Of a DNA stretch of 64,000 bases, positions 42,201 to 53,200 are shown piece after piece. Origin of the DNA: Chlorella sorokiniana. Its lineage: Eukaryota > Chlorophyta > Trebouxiophyceae > Chlorellales > Chlorellaceae. The stretch spans positions 1,240,001 to 1,304,000 of the forward strand of contig CP084614.1 in the NCBI GenBank assembly GCA_025917655.1, read 5' to 3'. The notes beneath the pieces are model-generated. The model was not told the DNA's origin. It saw nothing but the letters and a program-made list of their open reading frames with translations, and searched no databases. The position numbers were made by a program, and so were the translations under genes. How positions within the stretch are numbered: the first letter of the stretch is position 1; each line of letters opens with the position of its first letter.

Positions 42201-45200
42201 ATGGTCAGCAACGAGCCGCAGGTGGAGCAGGCAGCCAAGCCCGCAGCAGGGGTGGCGCCACCTGGACGAGAGCGGCGGGTGCAGCAGCGGCCTGCGCATC
42301 ACAGACGAGAAGCTGCTGTGGGCCCTCCAGAACGAGTTCCTGGGCAACGACAGCTGGCAGCTGCCCCGCGAGAAGCCTGCCACCTCGCGGTCCAGAGACA
42401 AGACGTCTTCCGTGGGGGCGGCAGCGGTGGCGGGCGCACCGCGTCCTCGCCGGCCAAGTCCCAGCAGCAGCCGCGCCCACCACCTCCACTGCTGCCTCTC
42501 ACGGCAGCAAGCAGCTGCACGCAGAGCAGCGGCAGGCCCCCAGCACAGCGGTGAAGCTCTCCGGCGTGCAGGAAGTGGCCAGCAGCAAGCGCTCCGCGTC
42601 AGCACCCACCCAGCTGCACCCCGGCAAGCAAGCACACAAGAAGCCGCCGCTCAGCAAGCTGGCCTCGGCACACAGCCAGCCAGCACCCAGCAAGCGCGAC
42701 GCTGCGCCCAGCAAGCCTCTGCCAGCGCCTGCAGCCGCGGTGGCCGTCCCTACCGCTCCGGCGAGCGCCAACGGGCGGCCACCCAAGCGGCTGAAGGCGA
42801 TGCTGGTTGGTGACTTGGTCACGGCGGCCACGCTGTCCGACAGCAGCAGCAGCAGCAGCAGCGAGAGCGAGAGCGAGAGCGATGAAGAGAGCGCATCTGA
42901 GGGGGAAGCAGAGTCGCAGGAGGCGAGAGTGGCTGCCACCACGGCGTGGGAGGTGGGGCTCAACGGCGCGGGGCTGGTGGCGGAGGAGGCGGGCCTGCTG
43001 CCCCCAGATGCCAGCGAAGCGGCCTATGTGCGGGTGAGCGTCGCTGTCCGTGCCGTGCCCACGTCTCAGCAGACCGCAGCCCCGCTTGAGCTGCAAGGCA
43101 TGCGCTCCTGCGTGCCGCGACCGCGGCCCAATTGGTCACCGTGTGTGCTGCTTGCCAGCAGTAATGCATGTGAAGCCTTCCCTCCCATGGCAGGCGCGCA
43201 ACCTTGTGCTGGCGCGGTGGCGCCAGGATGTGAGCCGGCGGCTCAGCGAGGCCGAGGCGCTGGGCTGCGTACCGGCCCAGGACCGGCCGTACGCCCTGGC
43301 AGCGTACCGCTTTCTCAACGCCCTGGGCTTCATCAACTTTGGGGTGTCGCCAGCTCAGCAGCGTCACTTGGCCGAGGCCCCAGAAGGCCGCGGCTCCATC
43401 GTTGTGGTGGGGGCAGGGTGCGCCGGCCTGGCAGCCGCGCGGCAGCTGCGGGCAGCAGGGTACCGGGTGGTGGTGGTGGAGGGGCGGGACCGCCCGGCGG
43501 CCGCGTCTGGACCGAGCGACTCGAGGTGAGGCGGCCCTTTGTTGAAGCGGCCTACTGCACAGCGCAGACTGCCGCCCGTCAGCCGTCGCCAGGTCTGCCG
43601 CGCTGCTCTTTACTGTGCACTCCAGCTGACCTGCACTCTGCCGCCTCTTCGCCTCCCGCAGGGCCAGGGCGCCGCTGCGGTCGCCGACATCGGAGGCTCC
43701 ATCATCACCGGCATCGACGGCAACCCGCTGGCCGTGCTGTGCAAGCAGATGCGGTGCCACCTGGCAGACATACGCTCCGGTGAGCTGGGCAGGGGCGGTT
43801 CGGCGTGCAGGGGTCTGCCAACGCATAGGCGGGTGCGCACCCCAGCAAGCTCTCCTCCCATCCATACTTTCTATGGCGTGCCTGGTGGCGGCGGCGCCCG
43901 ACAGCAGCCCTTCCCCACAGTTCCCAGCAAGACTGCACGCTGACCCTTTCCCCCTGCGGCCCTTCCTGCCCCCCAGACACCCCCTCTTCTATTCCGACGG
44001 CAGCGAGCCCGCCAAGGCGCTGGACGAGGCGGTGGAGGCGCTGCACAACGACCTGCTGGACGAGTGCACACTGCTGAAGCAAACTTACGAGAAGACGGGC
44101 GGGGACACCAGCCTGGGTGCGCAGGGGCGGCTGCGGGCTGGGCTCGCACGGCACTGCGCTTGGCTGGCGCAGCAGCTCAGCTGACCCCATTTGCCGGGAG
44201 GAGTGGACTGCCTAATCTACGTCTGCGCTGGGCGCCTCACCCATCCCCCGCTACCCCCCCCGCCCAGGCCTGTGCATGGAGTCGCTGTGGGACAGCTCCG
44301 GGGGCCAGCTGGCGGAGGCACGGGGGCCGGGCGGCGCCGCGGCAGCCCGCCGCCTCTTTGACTGGCACATGGCCAACCTGGAGTTTGCCAATTCGGCGCC
44401 CGTGGAGTCGCTGAGCCTGTGCCACTGGGACCAGGACGACCCCAACGAGATGATGGGGGCACACTGCTTCCTGCCGGGTGGGCGGCCTGCACGCCAGTGC
44501 TGCGACAGACAACCGACTGGCGGTCCTTGGGTGAAGGCTGTGCATGCGGGAGCAATCCACGGAAGCGGGCCTGCGCAGCGCTGCTCATGCCCTGCATGCT
44601 GTTCTCCGTGCCGTTCAGGCTGCAACGCGCGCTGGGTTCGCGAGCTCTGCCGCCAGCTGCCCATCTTCTACGGCAGCCCGGTGCGGGAGGTCCGGCACTG
44701 CGCCACGGGTGCGTGCTGGGGCAGGGGTACAGATGCAGTTGGGAGCGTGCACAGGCAGCCCGCTGGCAGCGTGTGCCCGCTCCCCTCCCCTTCATCCCAC
44801 CTCACCCGCCCATAGCATGCGCAGCGCTCTGGGTGCTGCAGACCTCCCCCGCATTTTCTCTGGCAGTAATTGCTCTTCTGTGTGTTCGCCCCTGCGCTTG
44901 TGCAGGGGTTGAAGTGCAGACGGGGCAGCACCTGTTCAAGGCCGACGCGGTGGTGGTGACGGTGCCGCTGGGGGTGCTCAAGCGCGGCGACGAGGCGCTG
45001 CGCTTCAGCCCGCCCCTCAGCGATCGCAAGCGCGGCGCCATTCAGCGCTTGGGATTCGGCACCATGAACAAGGTGCGCATGCACGAGGACTTGTAGAGGG
45101 CCAACTAGCTGCATGCATGCCAGCCGCGGTTGCAGGCTTGCTGCCCATGCTGTCTCCTGCACCCGTTGGCCTACTTGCCAGTCCCAGTGCTCTCTGCGCC

Positions 45201-46996
45201 TCGCGCCCCGCATGCCCACTTGCTGCCGCCGCCCTTGCCCCGCCCCGCCGCCGCCAGGTCATCCTGCTGTTCCCCACCGCCTTCTGGAGCGACGAGCTGG
45301 ACATGTTTGGGCACGTGGCGGGGGGGGGGAGGACCGCGGCGAGGCCTTCCTCTTCTACTCATACACCCACATCTCCGGCGGCGCCCTGCTGGTGGCGCTC
45401 TACTCGGGTGGGCTTCAGGGGGGCCAGGCTGGGGTGGTCGTCGGGCTTCAGCGCTGAGGGGCGCCAGTCGCCAGCTTGCTGCCGCCAGTGGCCCCCAGCA
45501 GTGGTGCTGAATGGCACAGACGCGTCAATGGGTGGCCTCCAGCCAGCCTGAGCCGCACCCTCCCGCCCGCCCATCCCGCAGGCGAGGCGGCGGTCAAGCT
45601 GGAGGAGCGGTCGGCGGGGGAGGCGGCGGGGCGCGTGATGCGCGTGCTGCGCTCCATCTACGAGAAGCGGGCGTGGAGGTGCCCGCCCCCTTGCAGGTGC
45701 GCCGGCGGGTGGTACAGCCCGCAGCCCGCATGCCTGGGACACAGTGTGGTGCTGCTGGGCCTTTGCCGCTCTGGTTGTTGTACACCCGCTGCAGCACCTG
45801 CCTCCCTTGGCATCCCTGTCGCCCTGCATCCCACGTCCCCCCCACCACCACACACACACACTCTCAACCCCCCAGGTGGTCACCACTCGGTGGGGCCGCG
45901 ACCCGATGGCCTACGGCTCCTACTCCTCCATGGCGGTGGGCACACACGGCGGCCCCGACTACGACTGCCTGGCGGAGAGCGTGGGCGGCAGGGTGAGCGG
46001 CGGCAGCTGCGCTTGGGGCCCACCGCTGGGCAGAAGGGCGGCGAGCAGCGAGCGGTGGGGCCCGGCTTCGGCTGGGTGGGGCAGCGAGCTGCAGCAAGCG
46101 GTTGTGCCTGCAAACCCCAGCCTCGCGGTGGCAGGTTCTGACGGCGAGCCCGCCTGGGCTGCCCCCTGCAGGTGTTCTTTGCGGGGGAGGCGACGACCCG
46201 CAAGTACCCGGCAACCATGCACGGCGCCTTTGTGTCGGGGCTGGAAGTGGTGGGTGGGCGCGCAGCCCTGGTCTGGCCCGACGCAGCGCAGCGGCGTGCT
46301 GGCTGCATTGGCGGTTGCCTCAACTGAGCGTGGCGATGGTGAGCAGCGCTTGGTTGACGCCTTGCCTGCCGCACCTACCCCTGCAGGCGGCAAACGTGGA
46401 TGCCACGCTGCGCAGGGCAAGCGTGGCACGGCGATCCGGTGGCACAAGCGCGGTGCCTGTCGCGCTGCAGCCATTGGCGCAGCGTGTGGCGCTCGAGCAG
46501 GCTGAGCAGGCGGCGGCTGAGGTTGATCAGCGGCTGTGCCTGGCGACAGACCTGGAGCAGCTGTTTCAAGATCCGGAGCACCCGCCAGACTTGGAGGCCG
46601 GCTGCGTGGCTGCAGTGCATGCGCCGCCGGCAGCCGGCGGCAGCGGAAAAGTGAACGGAGGCACAGCGGCCTTGCAGCGGCACGCGCAGCAGAGCCTGCT
46701 GCGGTTAGACTGGGGCGCCGTCAAGGGCGCGCGCGCGGCGAGGGCTCGGCCCGCGCTTCCTCCTTGTGCCTCGTGCCGTCGCCGAGGCGCTGGCTGACGC
46801 ACCTTCCAATGATGCCCGCCTGGCGCTGCTGGAGGTGCTGCCAGAGCGCCGACACGCCGGGCGGCAGCACCTGCAGACCGCTGGGCTGGTGGAGGTGGTG
46901 CGGCGGGCACGACAGCGGTGCAAAGAGGCACCAGAGCGGTCGGCGGCCAGGGCGCCGGCGGCAAGCGACGGCTTGGTCATACCCCATCGCTCGTAG
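42201..46996 (+). CDS. LDL: LSD1-type histone lysine demethylase (SWIRM + amine oxidase)
   Basis: Twelve exons: 42201-43033, 43194-43525, 43662-43779, 43977-44116, 44268-44477, 44619-44708, 44906-45072, 45258-45407, 45582-45696, 45876-45992, 46172-46246 and 46387-46996. Order: a low-complexity N-terminus ending in a Ser/Glu run; a SWIRM domain (ARNLVLARWRQDVSRRLSEA, FLNALGFINFG); an FAD-binding start (IVVVGAGCAGLAAARQLRAA); substrate and catalytic segments LKRGDEALRFSPPLSDRK and IQRLGFGTMNK, whose Lys matches the catalytic Lys of human LSD1; AYGSYSSMAVG; and the FAD end motif VFFAGEATTRKYPATMHGAF. No ~100-residue tower insert is present. FAD-dependent demethylation of mono/dimethyl H3K4 is expected. 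A ~190-residue C-terminal extension is unassigned. One-base gaps: 43495 (RPGGRV motif), 43980, ~45325, ~45672, ~46745, plus two in the N-terminus. Confidence 0.9.
42841..42880 (+). repeat. AGC/GAG-rich repeat encoding Ser/Glu run
   Basis: (AGC)n followed by (GAGAGC)n in frame in the N-terminal region of the LSD1 homologue. Confidence 0.85.
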
Positions 46997-47467
46997 CCGC
47001 ATTCTAAGCTTGTGAGGGCTAGTGTGTAAGACTACAGGAACAAGTGCCCGTCAACGGCAGGTTGGGTCTTTGGCGCACCAACGGCACCTGGCATCAGTCC
47101 TGTCCCCTTGCCTTGTGCCCAGCCGCACGCTGTCCTTGTTCAGCGAAATGTAGAAACGGGTGTCATGCGTCGTGCTCAAGGCAGTAACCAGGGTGGATAG
47201 CACAACAGGTCAGGGACCGCACAACAAGAGGCGCTGCTGACGGTAAACGGCCTGCCCTCAACGGCGTCCAATATCATTTTTGAAGATTGCGCACGATTAA
47301 AACTTTCCAGCAGCCGGTTCCTTAAGTACTGCTGAGTGGGCAGGCCTTCGGAGGTTCAGGAAGTCCTCAAAACCTGAGACGCTCGCTTCTTGCTAGCTTG
47401 TCGGAATACAGACCTAACATTGCAGGCTGGGGTTTCGGGGTTTCATTCTCCTTGCGTGTACATTGGA
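46997..47467. other. Intergenic spacer LSD1-SBP
   Basis: It contains a TGTAA at 47025-47029, about 30 bases after the LSD1 stop, then AT-richer sequence around 47270-47340 that probably includes the SBP promoter. No exon was recognised. Confidence 0.5.
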
Positions 47468-49587
47468 ATGCTAGAGGCTTCTAAGCCGCCCATTGCTGAA
47501 ACACCCGAATTCAACGGATATCCGGCCGTATCAGCAGCCCAGTGTAGCTCTGCTGGGGAGGCAGTGGGCGCTGCTGATGCGGCTCAGGGCGGCCGCCGCC
47601 AGCATCGCCCCACCAAGCCGTCGCGTGCCAGGGCAACTGGCAGGACTGCTGGCGCCCCAAGCTGCCAGGTGGGTGTGGAGAGGGCGTCCAAGGCCATGAG
47701 CAGGCCCTGTGCATTCTGCCAGCCGCGATGGACAGGTGGCACCGATGCTGGCTTGGCTCTGGCCAGGGACAGGCGGCGCAAAGGTTGCATCCATCGATCA
47801 TGCTGCGTGTATGGCCATCTGAACAGGTGTTGGGCTGCAATGAGGCGCTCCCAAACACCAGGCAGTTCTTCAAAAGGTGCGGGTGATAAAGCAGGGCGAA
47901 GGCGATGAGTCGGCGAGCGTGATTTGGCGCAATGGCACGCTGGGCTGCTCGCGGGAGGCCAGCGGACACCACCCCTGTCACCCTTGCACATGCCATCATG
48001 GGTTCCTGCCTGGGATGCCATGCAGGTATCGCATTTGCTTGACGCACAGCAGGGCCCAGCAGGTTGAACGTGGCGGCTCGCTGTTCCGCTTCTGCCAGCA
48101 GGTTAGAAGGCCAGGCCAGGCGTGCTGCGCCGCTTTAAAGCAACAAAGTTCTTCCTTTGAAGCCCCTGACCACTAGGCCACCCTCTTGCCCATCTGTCCA
48201 TGCAGCATGGTCGCTTCCACCCCCTGGACCAGTTCAACGGAAACCAGCGCAGCTGCACCGCCGGCCTGGCGCGCCACCGCCGCCGCCCGCGGGCATGCGC
48301 GAGGCGGCGGTGGCCACCGCCCAGGCTGACCTGGCGGAGGAGGCTGAGGCTGCCGCGGCGGCCGCCGCCTATCGTGAGGACCATGACGAGGAGCTGGGCC
48401 TGCGTGCTGTCATGTCGCCCACACCGTCCCACACGCCAAACACCACCACCCCGAGCCTCAGCAGCTGCAACAGGGGCCGCACCAGCTGCCCGCCCCTTCG
48501 GTGCAGCCCCGGGCTGCGCGGCGGTGCGGCCTGGGCTGGCGGCGGGCCCCAGACCCCTCAGGCCCCCCGCAGGCCCCCACACGGGCAGCCACCGGCAGCC
48601 AGGCAGACAGCGGCAGCCCGGGGGCTGCCGGCCGCCGCCTAGCCCTGCCCCTGCTGCGCTTGCCTGGAGAGGTGGCAGCGCGCAGCTGCCTGGAGGCCGA
48701 GATGCATCAGGCCCTGGCCACCCCGCTCTGGCCAGCTCCTGGAGTGCAGGCCCCACAGACCTTCCCCACAGCGCCCGCACTGCAGCACTTACGCGGCGGC
48801 CTGATCCCTGCCGCGATGGCTGCCACCGCATTCCAGCCCACCGGCGCCAGCTGCCAGCTGCCAGCCTGGGCGTCTGGTGGGGCTGCCGGCCATGCCCCGG
48901 CTCCCTCGCCCCCATGCCACAGATGGCGCAAGCGCCTCGGGCTGTGCCAGCACACACGGTGCCTTCTGTCGCCGTGGCGGCGGGCTGGCTGCCGACTGGC
49001 TGGCCCCTGGCGCCCGCTGCTGTGCAGCAGACTCCTGCTCCGTCTGGCTGTTTCGACGGCTCGTCGCCCTTCATCCTGTCTGGAAGGCCCATCCCATCGG
49101 CTGGCTCACCCGGCGGCAACCCGGCGGGGGCGGTGATGCCGCCCTTACCTGGATGGCTGCAGCAGCAGCTTCCAGCAGGCCAGGCGATTGAGTCCCAGGT
49201 TGCCCCCTTTGGGCTGGGCATGCCGCCACCGCAGCTGCAGGCGATGCCCCCGCCGCCGCTGGTGCCGGCGCGGCAGCTTGAGGCCCCGGCTGCCGCCCCT
49301 GCTGCTGGACTTGAGACGGTCATGGACAAGTTTGATGCGGATCTGGTGAGTGGTTTGGTGGTCGGGTGGAGGATTTGCTTGGCACGCTGCACACCAACCC
49401 CATCGGGACAGCCCAGCTGCGAGCCTAAAGGAAGGGTGAAGCAGACATGGCCTGACAGCGCCCGCTGGGCAGCCAAGCGGCTCCCACGACAAGGCCCCAA
49501 CGTCGCTCCAACCCTGGCGGCTTCATCTCGCAGGAGCAGCTGGCTGCTGACCTGGCGGACCTCCCCCATACTGCGCGCTGGGCATGA
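47468..49587 (+). CDS. SBP-box transcription factor
   Basis: Plant-lineage-specific DNA-binding protein. Exons: 47468-47668, 47827-47876, 48026-48101, 48206-49345 and 49534-49587. The SBP domain is assembled across four exons: SCQ/VLGCNEALPNTRQFFKR/YRICLTHSRAQQVERGG, then SLFRFCQQ/HGRFHPLDQFNGNQRSC. Finger 1 ligands are Cys (CQ), Cys (GC), Cys (IC) and His (TH). Finger 2 has Cys (FC), His (FH) and Cys (SC), but the ligand usually Cys in FCQQC is His here (FCQQH). A basic LARHRRRPR follows, the usual nuclear signal. The rest is long, Pro/Gln/Ala-rich and likely activation sequence. It ends EQLAADLADLPHTARW. Frame changes occur after the basic stretch (~48290) and near 48450 and 48930. It should bind GTAC-core sites. 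Equivalence to any named algal SBP factor is not established. Confidence 0.85.
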
Positions 49588-50292
49588 ACGGCTGCTGCCT
49601 GCTGTAGGGCTGTGCAGTCGGCCCTGTGCCTTGCTGCTGATATCTGCACCCAGGCCACTCCCAGGAGGCTTTCCAACCTGCGCTGGAAGCTGTGTGTTGC
49701 TGCAACGTACTTTCATCAGGCAATTCTTTCCCAACAGGATTTTGTGCTTCTGGCTGTCCCTTGTCTCCTTTGCTGGCGTTTGTCGCCCATTTCTTCCTGC
49801 TTTGGCCCTCCTGCCTTGCCTCAGTGGACCCTCTGCCCTTGCCTGCACTTGTTTTCCCATCCGATTGGCTTTTCATCCACTCCTATCCTGAAAGCTTTTC
49901 AAGCGTCGATGAACGACAGTCACTGCCCCTGCAACGTCGGATCTGTCCCAACGGTTGCGGCCTGCTTACCGCTGCAATCGTGTTGATTTCATGAGCGGGT
50001 AGCGCTTCCATTTTGATCCAGGCACCTGCTAGCGCGTCAAAGCTTTTGCACCATTTACCAAGCCTAGCACGTGTAGATGGACTACAGTTGTTGGCTGAAC
50101 AGGGGAATCACTGCAGCTGAGATGCAGTGCTGGCGGCCCATCGAACCATGTTGTTGCCAGCAACCCACGTCTCCTCTTTCCGAGGAGATGTGCGCAAGGA
50201 GGTTCCGAGGAGATGTGCGCAAGGAGGACCAGGAACAGGAGAACAACATGTCCAACAGGATACGCGAGTTGTTCAGTCACGCCACATTGGTG
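49588..50292. other. Convergent 3' region SBP/helicase
   Basis: About 700 bases of 3' UTR for the SBP gene (+) and the helicase (-). A 25-base tandem duplication lies inside. No exon was recognised. Confidence 0.5.
50178..50227. repeat. 25-base perfect tandem duplication
   Basis: The 25-base unit starting TTCCGAGGAGATGTGCGCAA occurs at 50178-50202 and again at 50203-50227 without change, in the convergent 3' region. Confidence 0.95.
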
Positions 50293-53200
50293 CTAGCGCC
50301 GCCCCCCCGCGCTTTCTTGCTTTCTCCTGCGCTGCACTAAGGGGCGGAGCGGCCGGAGGGCGCAGGCTGTCCGCTTGGCTGCTGCTGCTCGCGCTTCTGC
50401 TGCCGCCGCCAGACTGCCTGCTGCTGCTGCTGCTGGCCGTCCACTCCTGCCTGCTGCTGCTGCTGCCACTGCTGCCGCCGCTGCCGCTGCTTCTCCCCGC
50501 AGGCGCCGCCGCCGCCCGCCCGCGCGGCTACAGGCCCAGCACGCGTAGAGCGCGGCGCCGCGTGGCGCGCGGGGGAGGCGGCGCCGCGCCCTCTGCCCCC
50601 GCAGCACCGCGTGCCCCGCCTGCAGCACGTCTGTGAGGAAGCGGCTGCGCTCCGCCTCACGCCGGCTCTGCGGGCCGTACAGGCTGGTCTCCAGGGTGTG
50701 GGTGAGGCGCAGCCGGCTCTTGGCGCGGGTGAGGCTGACGTAAAAGAGGCGCCGCTCCTCGGCCAGCGCCTCGGGGATGACTCGTCGCGCAGCAGCGGCA
50801 CCAGCCCGTCGTTGCAGCCTGGGGGCAGTTGAGGGGCGTGCGGTTGGGGGGTGGGAGGCGGGGTGAGGGGCCGGAAAGGAGCTGCAAGGCGGGAAGCCCC
50901 TGGTGCGTTGCGTGGCAGCCCTGGGCGCAGCCTCTGTCGTGTACAAGTGCAGTCAACCGCAAGGGCAGGGCGCAGCGCGGCGAACGATGCCGGCAAGGGG
51001 CGCTGCGGCGATGCGCCGCCAGCTGGCGCGCACCCGGCACGAAGACGAGGTCGAACTCGAGGCCCTTGGCGGCGTGCATGGTCATGAGGCGCACGCCGCG
51101 TGCGCCGCCGCCCCCTCCTCCGCCCCGAGTACAGCGCCGCCTCATCCAAGAAGTTCTGGGCCAGCTGCAGCCGGGACGGCGGCGGCCCCGCGGACTCGGG
51201 CGCATCATCCAGGGCCGCCGCCCCGACAGCTCCCCGGGGACGTAGCCCGTCGCCGCCCCCACCAGCTGGTCCAGCCGCTGCAGCCGCTCCCGCGCGTCCC
51301 CCTCCTTGGCGGTGCCGCTGGCGCAGCCGCCCTCCAGCACGTGCTGGCGGTAGCCGGTCTGCGTGCGGGGCCGGGGGCGACGATGCGGGGGAAAGGGAGG
51401 AGAGGATGGGACGCAGTGGCTGGGGACTGCCGCGGCTCCCGGCTGTCCCGCCCGCAAGCTGCTCGCCCTCATTCAACATACACGCCAACAAGCCCCGCCT
51501 CCCCACCTGCGCAATGATCTGCTCCAGCGCCTGGCCCAGCGGCTGGCCCCGCACCCCCGCCGCCAGCCCCGCCACCAGCTCCCGAAACGCCTCCAGCGCC
51601 GCGGCAGACTTGGGGGTCAGCCCCAGAGCCTTGCGATCGGGCAGCGGCGGGAGGCTGCCGCCGGCTGCCAGGTCGCCAAAGAGGAGCGTGCACAGCGTGC
51701 CGCCCTGCGCCGCCGCGGCAGCGGCCAACCGTTCCAGGCTGGCGTCGCCGACGCCGCGGCGGGGCGTGTTGATCACTCGGGCCAGGGCAACGTCGTCCCG
51801 CAGCCCCACCGCCAGCCGCAGGTAGGCCATCACGTCCTGGGAGAGGGCGGCAGGCAGGAGGGGGAGGGAGACCAGTCGGGAGGCAAGAGGTGGGCAGAGG
51901 GAGGGGAAGCACATGCCAGAGGTTCTCTGCACCCAGGCTCTGCCTGCTATCTGGCTGGGCCGCAGCGGCGCGCAATGACCGGCACTGGAGAGCCGGCACA
52001 GGACAGCTGCCGTCTTGGAAGGGAGCCCCCAATCGGAGAGGGCTGCCGCGAAACCCCCCACCTGGATCTCCATCCGCCGCCAGAAGGGCACACCCCCACC
52101 AGGATGTACGGCACGCCGCGCCGCACCTGCGTTTGCGGCATTATAAGGAGGGGAGTTAACCCCAGGAGGCGTGTGCATGGAGCAGCAGGGCCCATGGGGC
52201 AGAGGGGCATCCGGCAGCGGAGCGGCGGCAGCAGAGCAGCAGCAGCAACGCGCTGCCAGCACCCCTGAGCCGCTGCTTGCTGCCGCCGCCGTGAGCACAC
52301 TGGAGCGCTGGGGGCCGCTCCCGCGATCAGGGCGATCAGGCGAGCCACTGCCACAGCAGGGTTGGCCGCTGCCACAACAGGATGAAGCAAGTGCGGGCGG
52401 CAGCTGCCCACCAGCTCCTGCTCCACCAGCCGCGACTGCACGTGCGTGCGCAGCAGCACCGCCACCTGCTCGGGCGGGTGCTCGCGCCGAGCCAGCGCAC
52501 CCGCAATCTCAGCCGCCACAAACCGCGCCTCCTCCTGGCTGTCGCGCAGCACATGCACCTGGGCATGGTCGGGGGAGGGCAGGGCATGGGGGTCACAAGC
52601 GCGGGCTGCAGGGGTCGAGGCAGCAGCAGCGGCAGCGGCAGCTCAGCAGCCGCGCCACGCCCGGCCCTCCTGCCACTGCGGCGGCACTCCGGGCCGCCCC
52701 GGCCTGCCAACCCCCACCCTGCCCCGCCCCGCATGCCTCGATGGGGTGTCCCGGCGGCCGCAGCGGGCGCAGCGCCGCACGCTGCCAGTCGTCGTTCGCC
52801 GCTATGACGTGCTGCGCGGTGGCAACGATGCGGGCGCAGGAGCGGTAGTTGTCCCGCAGGTCCAGCACCTGTGGTGTGAGTGGGGGCAGTACAGGGGCAG
52901 TACAGGGTCGACAGGCAAGCGTTGTGCCAGACTCCATGGCAACTGGCCCCGCACCCACCAGGGCCACCCTCCAGGTTTGCCCGGTACAGCACGCCCCCGA
53001 GCCCACCTGCGCATCGGGAAGTCCTGGGCAAAGGCGTGGGTCATGTTGGTCATGTCTGCGCCCGCCACCCGTAGATGGCCTGATCCGGGTCGCCCACAAC
53101 CAGCAGGTCGGCCTGCAGGGGCGCGGTTGAAAAATAGGCAAGATCAGATCTGGGGAGGGGGGCTGCGGGCACACCTCTGCCTCAGGCCCCAGGGCTGCAA

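Noticed and set aside
42960-43865. 301-residue minus-strand frame over the LSD1 gene
   Set aside because: A GC-rich shadow; the plus strand carries SWIRM and FAD-binding motifs.
48103-49860. 585-residue open frame on the minus strand
   Set aside because: It is antisense to the SBP gene. It has no domain, is Arg/Gly/Ser/Pro-rich and is explained by high GC, which makes stops rare.
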